64,000 bases of DNA from Planctomyces sp. SH-PL62 (lineage in GTDB: Bacteria; Planctomycetota; Planctomycetia; Isosphaerales; Isosphaeraceae). The stretch lies in contig NZ_CP011273.1 of the NCBI RefSeq assembly GCF_001610895.1, positions 4,898,001 through 4,962,000 on the forward strand. The letters run 5' to 3'. Positions 27,403 to 34,761 of this stretch are shown one piece after another; the first letter of the stretch is position 1, and each line of letters begins with the position of its first letter. The notes under the pieces were generated by a model that saw nothing but the letters and a program-made list of their open reading frames with translations, did no database searches and was not told the DNA's origin. Made by a program: the position numbers and the translations under genes.

Positions 27403-28035
27403 TCACGCCAGGCGGTAGCTCGACCGATAGACCGGCCGCCCCTCGATGCGATACTTGCGCTCGAAGTTGGTGAGGTAGTCGCTGTCGCTCTCGGGCTCGC
27501 CGAGCGGCGGGGGGTCGATCTCCACGAACCGGGCGTCGCCCGCCACCAGTTCGCGGATCACGCCGAAGTACTCCTCCACGTCGGTCGCGACGTGCAGCTC
27601 GCCCTGGGGCCGGAGGGCCCTGGCGATCGAGCCGAGGAGAGTCTCGTTGAAGACCCGGCGCTTCTTGTGCCGCTTCTTCCACCAGGGGTCCGGGAAGTAG
27701 ACGTGGACCTCGCTCAGGCTCGCGGCGAGGGTCCGCCGCGCCATCAGGGCGCCGGCGTCTCCGGGCCACATGCGGACGTTGGTCAGGCCCGCCTTCACGA
27801 CCCGCTCGGCGGCGAGCCGGGCGTACTTCTTGGCGATCTCGATCCCGAAGAAGCCGTGGTCGGGGCGCTTCGACGCCGCGTTCGCCAGGAAGAGTCCCTT
27901 CCCCGAGCCGATCTCCAGCACGACGGGGCGGTCGTCGCCGAAGAGTTCGGCCCAGCGCAACGGCTCGTCGCCGGGGAAGCCCTGGGGGTCGAGGAGCACG
28001 GAAGAGACGTCGAGATCGGCGCGAGGGCGTGTCAT
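27403..28035 (-). CDS. trmB: tRNA (guanine-N7)-methyltransferase
   Basis: The product has 210 residues from MTRPRADLDVSS. The Rossmann methyltransferase core starts with VVLEIGSGKGLFL, the SAM-binding glycine-rich loop. The motif VHVYFPDPWWKKRHKKRR is the diagnostic TrmB signature; the Asp and basic cluster act on the tRNA. DSDYLTNFERKYRIEGRPVYR is the conserved C-terminus. The enzyme makes 7-methylguanosine at tRNA position 46. It follows the FabZ-like gene by 41 bases on the same strand, so they may be co-transcribed. Confidence 0.95.
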   Translation of the reverse strand: MTRPRADLDVSSVLLDPQGFPGDEPLRWAELFGDDRPVVLEIGSGKGLFLANAASKRPDHGFFGIEIAKKYARLAAERVVKAGLTNVRMWPGDAGALMARRTLAASLSEVHVYFPDPWWKKRHKKRRVFNETLLGSIARALRPQGELHVATDVEEYFGVIRELVAGDARFVEIDPPPLGEPESDSDYLTNFERKYRIEGRPVYRSSYRLA

Positions 28036-28076
28036 GAGGGGCAATCTTCGGCGACGGGAGGGACGGGCGGGGGCGG

Positions 28077-28574
28077 TCAGCTCGCGGAGTCTTGCTGCGA
28101 CATGTTGACTCCGATCATCCGGCCGTGGAAGACCATGTTGCCCCCCACGAAACCCTGGACGTCGAAGATGGTCTGGCGGCGGTGCAGGCGGGTCGCCTTG
28201 CCGATGAGGAGCAGGCGGTCTCCAGGCCGCACCTGCCCTCGAAATCGGACGTCTTCCATCCCGCCGAAGCCGACGAAACCTTCCTTGATCAGGTGGGTGC
28301 TCACGCAATAGCAGCTCGCGAGCTGCGCAGCAGCCTCGCACATCAGCACGCCGGGGAGGAGCGGATAGCCGGGCATGTGGCCGCGGACCCAGAACTCGTC
28401 GGGCAGGACGTCTTTATAGCCGACGATCAGCTTTTCCGCCTCGTCGATGAGCACGATCGCCGTGAGCTGCTCCATCTCGAACCGCTGGGGGTTGACCTCG
28501 CGTAGTTGGTCCCTGTCGAGCAGGACCTTCGCGGTGTCGATCGATTCAGGGTCGAGCAGGGGCGCGGGAGGCAT
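28077..28574 (-). CDS. FabZ/FabA-like 3-hydroxyacyl-ACP dehydratase
   Basis: A 165-residue hotdog-fold protein. The active-site helix region GHMPGYPLLPGVLMCEAAAQL carries the catalytic His and Glu spaced as in FabZ. The C-terminal part (RFRGQVRPGDRLLLIGKATRL) matches the F-R-x-x-V-x-P-G-D motif of the family. It would dehydrate 3-hydroxyacyl chains on acyl carrier protein. An extra N-terminal segment of about 45 residues and the lack of other fatty-acid genes nearby suggest a paralogue with a specialised role rather than the housekeeping fabZ (inference). Confidence 0.85.
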   Translation of the reverse strand: MPPAPLLDPESIDTAKVLLDRDQLREVNPQRFEMEQLTAIVLIDEAEKLIVGYKDVLPDEFWVRGHMPGYPLLPGVLMCEAAAQLASCYCVSTHLIKEGFVGFGGMEDVRFRGQVRPGDRLLLIGKATRLHRRQTIFDVQGFVGGNMVFHGRMIGVNMSQQDSAS

Positions 28575-28823
28575 TACGCGGGTTTCCTTTCTCTAGCTCT
28601 ACGCAACGTCGACCCGAGGCGAGCAAAACCGACGCGAGGCCGGGATCGCCGGGCGCATCGGCCCTCTGCGGGTCGGTCGAAGGCCCCTCCAGCCCCATTC
28701 GGCGTGGTCGGCAAAAAGCAAAGCGATGGTCGGGAGCCATTTCGCTGCTATCATGACTCGCGGGAGACGGTTCGACAAGAGGTATCACCACCCCCGAGCG
28801 GCCGGCCCGAACGATGGCGAAGG

Positions 28824-29654
28824 ATGGTGAAAGTGGTCCGTCGCGTGCTGGGGACGATGGTCGTTTACGGCTACCCGAGAGCCCCATTCGCCGCCGAACT
28901 CGACCTCGCCGCCTGGATCGGCGCCGAGGTCCTGGAGATCCTCCCGCTCTGGAAGGTCGAGCCCGACCCGACGCTCCTCCGCGACCAGGTCGCGGATCGC
29001 GGTCTCACGCTCCACAGCGCCCATGGATGCTGGGGAGGCCAGTCGATCCGGGCCGATCGGGTCGACCTGGGCTCGCCGGAGCCGAGCGTCCATGAGGCGT
29101 CCGTCGACGACCTCAGGCGCTGTCTCGACTGGCTGGCCGCCGCCGGGGGCCGGACGCTGGTGGTCCATCCCGGCGGGCTCTCCGACGAGGCCGACCGCGA
29201 GCCCCGCCGCGACGCCCTCGCCCGCGGGCTCTCCGCGCTGGCCGACCACGCGAGGGGGACGGGCCTGGTCGTCGCCGTCGAGAACATGCCGCCGGGGGTC
29301 CATCCCGGAAGCCGCATGGGGGATCTCGCCCGGCTCGTCCGCGAGCTGTCCCGCGTCGAGCTGGGCCTGACCCTCGACGTGGCCCACGCCCATCTTTCGG
29401 CCGACGCCGTCGGCGAGACTCTGGCCGCCGCCGACCTCCTGACGACCACCCACGTCCATGACAACGACGGCGGCAAGGACTCCCATCATCCCCCCGGTCA
29501 CGGCACGATCGACTGGCCCTCCTGGTTCAGCGCCCTCGACGCGATCGGCTACCGGGGCCCGATCGTCCTGGAGTGCATCCGGCGAATCCGCGAGGACCGC
29601 TCGCAGTATCGACCCGAAGTCCTCGCGCCGTTCGTCCGCCCCGCGCCCCGGTAA
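28824..29654 (+). CDS. Sugar phosphate isomerase/epimerase-like TIM barrel
   Basis: A 276-residue AP-endonuclease-2/xylose-isomerase-like barrel. Likely metal ligands are the Glu in VVAVENMPPG, the Asp and His in LTLDVAHAHL, the His in THVHDNDG and the Glu in IVLECI. The HPPGHGTIDW segment is typical of the family, which includes hydroxypyruvate isomerase, inosose dehydratase and sugar epimerases. The substrate cannot be told. The start at 28824 has AAGG directly before it; an ATG at 28857 is a possible alternative. It stands alone, divergent from the FabZ-like gene. Confidence 0.85.
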   Translation: MVKVVRRVLGTMVVYGYPRAPFAAELDLAAWIGAEVLEILPLWKVEPDPTLLRDQVADRGLTLHSAHGCWGGQSIRADRVDLGSPEPSVHEASVDDLRRCLDWLAAAGGRTLVVHPGGLSDEADREPRRDALARGLSALADHARGTGLVVAVENMPPGVHPGSRMGDLARLVRELSRVELGLTLDVAHAHLSADAVGETLAAADLLTTTHVHDNDGGKDSHHPPGHGTIDWPSWFSALDAIGYRGPIVLECIRRIREDRSQYRPEVLAPFVRPAPR

Positions 29655-29826
29655 CCTGGGCCGGTCGTGCGGATCGTGCGCCGGGGCCCGCGAAACCGGT
29701 GCGGCCCGAGACGAGCCGGCGGCCCGATCGAGTCGATAAATCCCTTGCAGGGATGCGCGAGGCGTACGTCCCGTGGAATCGGGGCGCGTCTCGACAAGGA
29801 CGGAACTATCCGAAGGGAGTCGGAAC

Positions 29827-31698
29827 ATGACGCCGAAGCTCAACCGTCGCCAGGCGATGGGGACTGCGGCCGTGGCGGCGGGGGCGGTCGCGGCCGCGAC
29901 CCAGACGCCCGAAGCCTCCGCGGCCGGCCGCGTGGAGCTGGGCCGCCAGGCCCATCGCGACGGCGTCCGGGGCCGCATGACCGGCGCCCAGGCGGCCGCC
30001 GCCGCCATCCGATGCCAGGGCGTCCCCTGCGTCTTCGGCATCCCCGGCGCGCAGAACAACGAGCTTTGGGACGCCTTCAAGGCCTATGAAGTCCCGTACA
30101 TGCTGGTCGCGCATGAGGCGTCCGCCAGCGTCATGGCCGACGCCGCGGCCCGCGCCACCGGGGTCCCCGGCGCCTTCTCGGTCGTGCCCGGCCCCGGCCT
30201 CACGAACTGCCTGACGGGGCTCGGCGAGGCCCTTTACGACGGAATCCCGCTGGTGGCGATCATCACCGACATCGACCGCTCGGCCGACGCCCCCATCGGG
30301 CAGGTCCACGGCCTGGCGAACGAGGCCCTGCTGCGGCCGGTGGTGAAGGCCCATTTCGTCGTCCGCCACCAGGCCGAGATCCCCGGGACGATCTTCCACG
30401 CCTTCCGGCTCTCCCAGGCGGGCGAGCCCGGCCCGGTCGGCGTCGTGATCCCCTACCCCTTCTTCAGCGAGGTCTGGGACTACGACCAGGCCCCCCCTCC
30501 CCCGATGCCGTCGCCGTTCGACGAGGCGGCGTATCGGCGGATCGTCGGCCACCTTCAGGACAGGAAGAAGCGGATCGGGATCTACGCCGGGCTCGGCTGC
30601 GTGGACGCCGGGCCGTCGCTGACCGCCGTCGCCGAGATGCTCCAGGCGCCGGTGGCCACCTCGGTCAGCGGCAAGGGAGTCATCGCCGACGCCCACCCCC
30701 TGGCCGTGGGCTGGGGCTACGGCAAGCAAGGGACCCGCGCCGCCGAGAAGGCGTTCAAGGACGTGGACCTCGTCCTGGCCGTCGGCGTCCGCTACAGCGA
30801 GGTCTCGACGGCGAACTACGCCCTCCCCAAGATCGACGTCGTTCATGTGGACGTCAATCCCCAGAACCTGGGGAAGAACATGGCGACCAGCCACTGCCTG
30901 GCGTCGGACTCCCGCGTCTTCCTCGATCGGCTCCTGGGCGACGCCGCGGCCGTCCGGAGGCCCCCCGACCCGGCGCTCTGGGGCAAGATCGACAGGCTGC
31001 GGAAGGTCGACCGCTGCGTCGCCCGCACCCAGCAGATCACCCAGTGCGTCGACCCGATGTTCTTCCTCAGCCAGATGCGCTGCGTCCTCGGCCCCGAGGA
31101 ACTGGTGTTCGTCGACGTCACCGCGTCGACCCATTGGGCCTCCGAGGCGGTCGAGGTCCAGGGGACTCGCCGGTACTTCACCCCGGCGGACAACCAGAGC
31201 ATGGGCTGGGCGATCCCGGCGTCGATCGGCGCGCAGCGCGTCCGGCCGGACCGGCGGGTCGTCTGCGTCACCGGCGACGGCTGCTTCCTGATGTCGGCGA
31301 TGGAGATGTCCACGGCCGCCCGGATGGGGCTGCCGGTGAAGTTCTTCGTCTTCGACGACGGCGCCTACCACTACATGCAGATGCTCCAGGAGCCGCTCTA
31401 CCGCCGCACCACCGCGACCGAGATCGCGCGGATCGACTACGCGGCGTTCGCCGCCGCGGTCGGCGTCGGCTACAACCAGATCGCCACCAACGCCGACGTC
31501 GTCCCCGGCATCCAGCGTGCGTTCGGGCTGGCCGGGCCGACCCTAACCCACGTCCTCGTGAGCTACGACGGCCGCGAGATCCGCTGGCTGAACGCCCTCC
31601 GCGCCAAGTACATCGGCGACATGCCCAACCGCGAGAAGGTCCGCCTGGCCGCCCGCGTCGGCGTCCGGGCCGTCACCCCTCGCGACGACAACGACTGA
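29827..31698 (+). CDS. Thiamine-diphosphate-dependent enzyme with Tat-like signal
   Basis: A 623-residue protein; AAGGGAG lies seven bases before the ATG. The N-terminus (KLNRRQAMGTAAVAAGAVAAA) has twin Arg followed by a hydrophobic stretch and an Ala-rich cleavage region, like a Tat signal. The rest has the acetolactate-synthase fold. The N-terminal PYR domain has FGIPGAQNNELWDAF and the cofactor-activating Glu in VAHEASASVMADAAAR. A central domain with GIYAGLGCVDAG follows. The C-terminal PP domain has VTGDGCFLMSAMEM for thiamine diphosphate and magnesium. Which 2-keto acid it uses is unknown. Enzymes of this class are normally cytoplasmic, so export would be unusual. Confidence 0.85.
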   Translation: MTPKLNRRQAMGTAAVAAGAVAAATQTPEASAAGRVELGRQAHRDGVRGRMTGAQAAAAAIRCQGVPCVFGIPGAQNNELWDAFKAYEVPYMLVAHEASASVMADAAARATGVPGAFSVVPGPGLTNCLTGLGEALYDGIPLVAIITDIDRSADAPIGQVHGLANEALLRPVVKAHFVVRHQAEIPGTIFHAFRLSQAGEPGPVGVVIPYPFFSEVWDYDQAPPPPMPSPFDEAAYRRIVGHLQDRKKRIGIYAGLGCVDAGPSLTAVAEMLQAPVATSVSGKGVIADAHPLAVGWGYGKQGTRAAEKAFKDVDLVLAVGVRYSEVSTANYALPKIDVVHVDVNPQNLGKNMATSHCLASDSRVFLDRLLGDAAAVRRPPDPALWGKIDRLRKVDRCVARTQQITQCVDPMFFLSQMRCVLGPEELVFVDVTASTHWASEAVEVQGTRRYFTPADNQSMGWAIPASIGAQRVRPDRRVVCVTGDGCFLMSAMEMSTAARMGLPVKFFVFDDGAYHYMQMLQEPLYRRTTATEIARIDYAAFAAAVGVGYNQIATNADVVPGIQRAFGLAGPTLTHVLVSYDGREIRWLNALRAKYIGDMPNREKVRLAARVGVRAVTPRDDND

Positions 31699-31844
31699 CC
31701 GCGCGGATCGACCGGCTCGCGGAAGGTCGGCCGGGCCCCGACGGTTGCTCTTCCGCGAAGTCCGGCTTCCTCGTAAGATCCGCCCGGTCGGGCCAGGGGA
31801 CGAACGGGCCTCGTCGCGGTCCGAGGCAGGGAGACGGTTGTCTC

Positions 31845-32726
31845 GTGAACATGGACGTCTGCAACGAAACGACGACCGAGGCCGGGGAGTCCTTCCCCGC
31901 GCCCCCGTCGGTGCGATGGTCCCAGGTCTGGCGCCGCCGCCTGGACAACGACCGGGGCGAGCTCGTCCGGTTCTGGCCGGTCGTCCAGAACATGGTCGTC
32001 CAGGAGCTTCGGGTCCGCTATCAGCGGTCGTTCATGGGCTTCCTCTGGACGCTCATCAACCCGCTCCTGATGATGGCGGTCCTCTCGGTCGTCTTCTCGA
32101 ACCTGATGCCGGCCCCCCCGCCGGGGAGCGGCAGCTACAGCCTCTACCTCCTGGCCGGGATGGTCCCCTGGACCTTCATGGCCGGGTCGATCGGCGAGTC
32201 GGCCGTCTGCATCATCATGAACGAGGTGTTGATCCGGAAGATCTACATCCCCAAGCTGGTCTTCCCGCTGGTCCGGGTGCTGATCAACCTGGTGACGAGC
32301 GTCCTCTCGCTGGTCGCGCTCTTCCTGATCATGGTGCCCCTGGGCGCGCGGCCGTCGATCTCGATGATCTTCCTGCCGGTGGCGATCGCGCTCTACTTCG
32401 CCTTCACGCTCGGGCTGAGCCTGCTGGTGGCGACGGCCAACACCTTCTTCCGCGACTGCGGCCATCTGGTCGGCGTCTTCATCCAGGCCTGGTACTTCGC
32501 CACCCCGATCATCTACCGCGCGGGCGACTTCAAGGAGTCGCTCCAGTGGCGGTTCTGGCTCAACCCGGCCTTCTATTTCATCGAGATTTTCCACGACATC
32601 CTGTGCGACGGGGCCTGGCCGCAGCTCAGCCTGGTGCTGACCGCCGCCGCCCTGGCGACCGCCAGTCTGGGGATCGGCTATGCCACGTTCAAGTCCAACG
32701 AAGACAAGATGGTTTTCCGACTCTGA
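31845..32726 (+). CDS. ABC-2 type polysaccharide export permease, Wzm/TagG-like
   Basis: A 293-residue membrane protein. After a hydrophilic N-terminus, the conserved VVQELRVRYQRSFMGFLWTLINPLLMM marks the cytoplasmic helix and first membrane segment of Wzm/TagG/KpsM permeases. About six helices follow, with WYFATPIIYRAGDF before the last pair. With the ATPase encoded next it would export an O-antigen-like or teichoic-acid-like polymer across the inner membrane. The start is GTG 31845, with AGGGAG about 11 bases upstream; ATG 31851 is equally possible. No glycosyltransferases lie beside it. Confidence 0.9.
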   Translation: MNMDVCNETTTEAGESFPAPPSVRWSQVWRRRLDNDRGELVRFWPVVQNMVVQELRVRYQRSFMGFLWTLINPLLMMAVLSVVFSNLMPAPPPGSGSYSLYLLAGMVPWTFMAGSIGESAVCIIMNEVLIRKIYIPKLVFPLVRVLINLVTSVLSLVALFLIMVPLGARPSISMIFLPVAIALYFAFTLGLSLLVATANTFFRDCGHLVGVFIQAWYFATPIIYRAGDFKESLQWRFWLNPAFYFIEIFHDILCDGAWPQLSLVLTAAALATASLGIGYATFKSNEDKMVFRL

Positions 32727-32766
32727 GGGCCGGAGCCGGGGTCTTCGGAAGGATCGGATCAAAGCC

Positions 32767-33555
32767 GTGGACCCCCTGATCGAGCTCCGAGGCGTCTCCC
32801 TCAAGTTCGTCAACTACTCCGACAAGACCTACACCCTCAAGCGCGCCTTCCTGGAGCTGCTCCTGCGCCGCGAGCGCCAGGTCCCCAACTCCGAGTTCTG
32901 GGCGCTGCGCGACATCGACCTGCGCATCCGTCGCGGCGAGCGGATCGGCGTCGTCGGCTCCAACGGCGCGGGCAAGAGCACCCTGCTGCGCCTGCTGGCG
33001 AAGATCTACCCCCCCACCAGCGGCCTCCTCGAAGTCCGGGGGATGGTCGCCCCGCTCATCGAGATGGGGGCGGGCTTCAACCCCGAGCTCTCCGGCTTCG
33101 ACAACATCCTGCTCAACGGAGCCATGCTCGGATTCTCGCGCAAGCAGATGCTGGCGAAGGTCGACGGCATCCACGAGTTCACCGGCCTCCGCGAGTTCGC
33201 CGACCTCCCGCTCAAGTATTACTCCAGCGGCATGTACGCCCGCCTGGCGTTCGGGGTGGCCACCGAGATCGACCCCGAGATCCTGCTGGTCGACGAGTCC
33301 CTGGGCGTCGGCGACGCCACGTTCCGCGAGAAGGCCAAGGAACGCATCCGGGGCGTCATGGAACGCTCCCACGCGGTCATCCTGGTCTCCCACGAGCTGA
33401 GCACCCTGCGCGAGCTCTGCGACCGCGGCCTCTGGATGCACAAGGGCCGACTCGTCGGCGACGGACCGATCGACGAGATCCTCGACGCCTACCTCGAATC
33501 CGTGAGCGCCCCCGAGCCCGCCGCCGCCGCCCCGGCCGCCGAGGTCAGCGGCTGA
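32767..33555 (+). CDS. ABC polysaccharide exporter ATPase, Wzt/TagH-like
   Basis: A 262-residue ATPase from GTG 32767. Walker A is GSNGAGKST, the signature is YYSSGMYARLAF (the variant typical of Wzt/KpsT/TagH) and Walker B is EILLVDESLGVGD. The N-terminal section (FVNYSDKTYTLKRAFLELL) is the usual amphipathic extension of this group. It energises the permease encoded 40 bases upstream. It lacks the C-terminal carbohydrate-binding domain of O9a-type Wzt, ending instead in a short Ala/Pro tail. Its last 11 bases overlap the convergent permease gene on the other strand. Confidence 0.92.
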   Translation: MDPLIELRGVSLKFVNYSDKTYTLKRAFLELLLRRERQVPNSEFWALRDIDLRIRRGERIGVVGSNGAGKSTLLRLLAKIYPPTSGLLEVRGMVAPLIEMGAGFNPELSGFDNILLNGAMLGFSRKQMLAKVDGIHEFTGLREFADLPLKYYSSGMYARLAFGVATEIDPEILLVDESLGVGDATFREKAKERIRGVMERSHAVILVSHELSTLRELCDRGLWMHKGRLVGDGPIDEILDAYLESVSAPEPAAAAPAAEVSG

Positions 33556-34669
33556 CCGCGATCGACCGCCGGAACCGTTGCAGGCTGAACGCCAGGAACC
33601 CCGCGCCGACCAGCGTGACGACCAGGAAGTCCGGCCAGACCGCCCCGATCCCCGCCCCCCGGTAGATGATCGACTGCGAGAAGGCGACGAAGTGCCGCGA
33701 CGGGAGGAGATACGTGATCCGCTGGAGCGCCTCCGGCTGGCTCTCGACCGGCGTCGAGCCCCCCGAGAGGAGTTGCAGCACGATCAGGATCAGGATGATC
33801 AAAAGCGCGAACTGGGCCATCGTCCGGGCGACGGTCCCCAGGAACACCCCCAGCGCCGTGGCGAAGAACAGGTAGAGGATCACCCCCCCCAGGAACAGCC
33901 ACGGCGACCCCGCGATCGGCACCTGGAGCACCCCCCGGATCACGATCAGCAGGGACGCCCACACCGCCGCGAGGATCACCAGCGCGTTCGACCAGATCTT
34001 GGCCGCGGCGATCTCGAAGGCGGTCAGCGGCATCACCAGCAGGTGTTCGATCGTCCCGTGCTCGCGCTCCCGGATCAGCGCCGCGCCCGTCAGCACCGTG
34101 GTCAGGAGCGTCACCTGATTGATCATGGCGACGATGCTGTTGAACCACGAGGTGTCGCCGTTGGGGTTGAACGCCTTGCGGACGACGAGTCGCGAGGGGT
34201 AGCGGAAATTCGGGTCGGATCGGGACAGGAACTCGGCCACCTGGCCGGAGATGATGTTCTGGATGTAGGACGCGCCGATGCTCGCCTGGAGCATGGCCGT
34301 CGCGTCGACGACGACCAGCACCTCGGCCTGCCGACCCGCCCTCAGGTCCTGCTCATACCGGGGCGGGATCTCGACCACGAACATCAACCGGCCCGAGTCC
34401 ATCGCCTCGTCCACCTCGTCCGAGCGGATCAGGACGGGCTTCTGGAATCGGGGCGGGTAGAACGCCTGGAACAGCTTGCGAGAGAGCGCCGAGCCGTCCT
34501 CGTCGACGAACCCGATCGAGGCGTTGTAGACCTCCGACGAGGTCCCCCGCGCCTGCGTGTAGATCGACGCCGTGAAGGCGTAGATCACGAACAGGACGAG
34601 CACCTTGTCGCTGCGAAGGCTCCGCAGCTCCTTGACGCCGAGCCAGAAGATGTTGGCGAGCGATTCCAC
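33545..34669 (-). CDS. ABC-2 type efflux permease, YhhJ/YbhR-like
   Basis: A 374-residue membrane protein with one N-terminal helix, a large exported domain (about residues 45-175) and five C-terminal helices. The segment TVLTGAALIREREHGTIEHLLVMPL is the conserved coupling region of ABC-2 exporters of the DrrB/YhhJ group. It is the third gene of an operon with HlyD-like and double-ATPase proteins, the same set as E. coli yhiI-rbbA-yhhJ. The complex may export a drug or hydrophobic compound; the substrate is not known. The gap to the upstream gene is 92 bases. Confidence 0.88.
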   Translation of the reverse strand: MESLANIFWLGVKELRSLRSDKVLVLFVIYAFTASIYTQARGTSSEVYNASIGFVDEDGSALSRKLFQAFYPPRFQKPVLIRSDEVDEAMDSGRLMFVVEIPPRYEQDLRAGRQAEVLVVVDATAMLQASIGASYIQNIISGQVAEFLSRSDPNFRYPSRLVVRKAFNPNGDTSWFNSIVAMINQVTLLTTVLTGAALIREREHGTIEHLLVMPLTAFEIAAAKIWSNALVILAAVWASLLIVIRGVLQVPIAGSPWLFLGGVILYLFFATALGVFLGTVARTMAQFALLIILILIVLQLLSGGSTPVESQPEALQRITYLLPSRHFVAFSQSIIYRGAGIGAVWPDFLVVTLVGAGFLAFSLQRFRRSIAVSR

Positions 34670-34761
34670 GTTGCGGCCTGACCTGGGTTAATGGGCTTCG
34701 ATCTCGACCCTCGCCGGTTCGGCCGGACGACCTTTCGAGGGACCTGTTCCGCTTCGACGGC

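Noticed and set aside
28506-28823. An N-terminal extension of the TIM-barrel protein to 382 residues.
   Set aside because: The extra sequence is Arg/Pro-rich, overlaps the divergent FabZ-like gene and is not part of the barrel fold.
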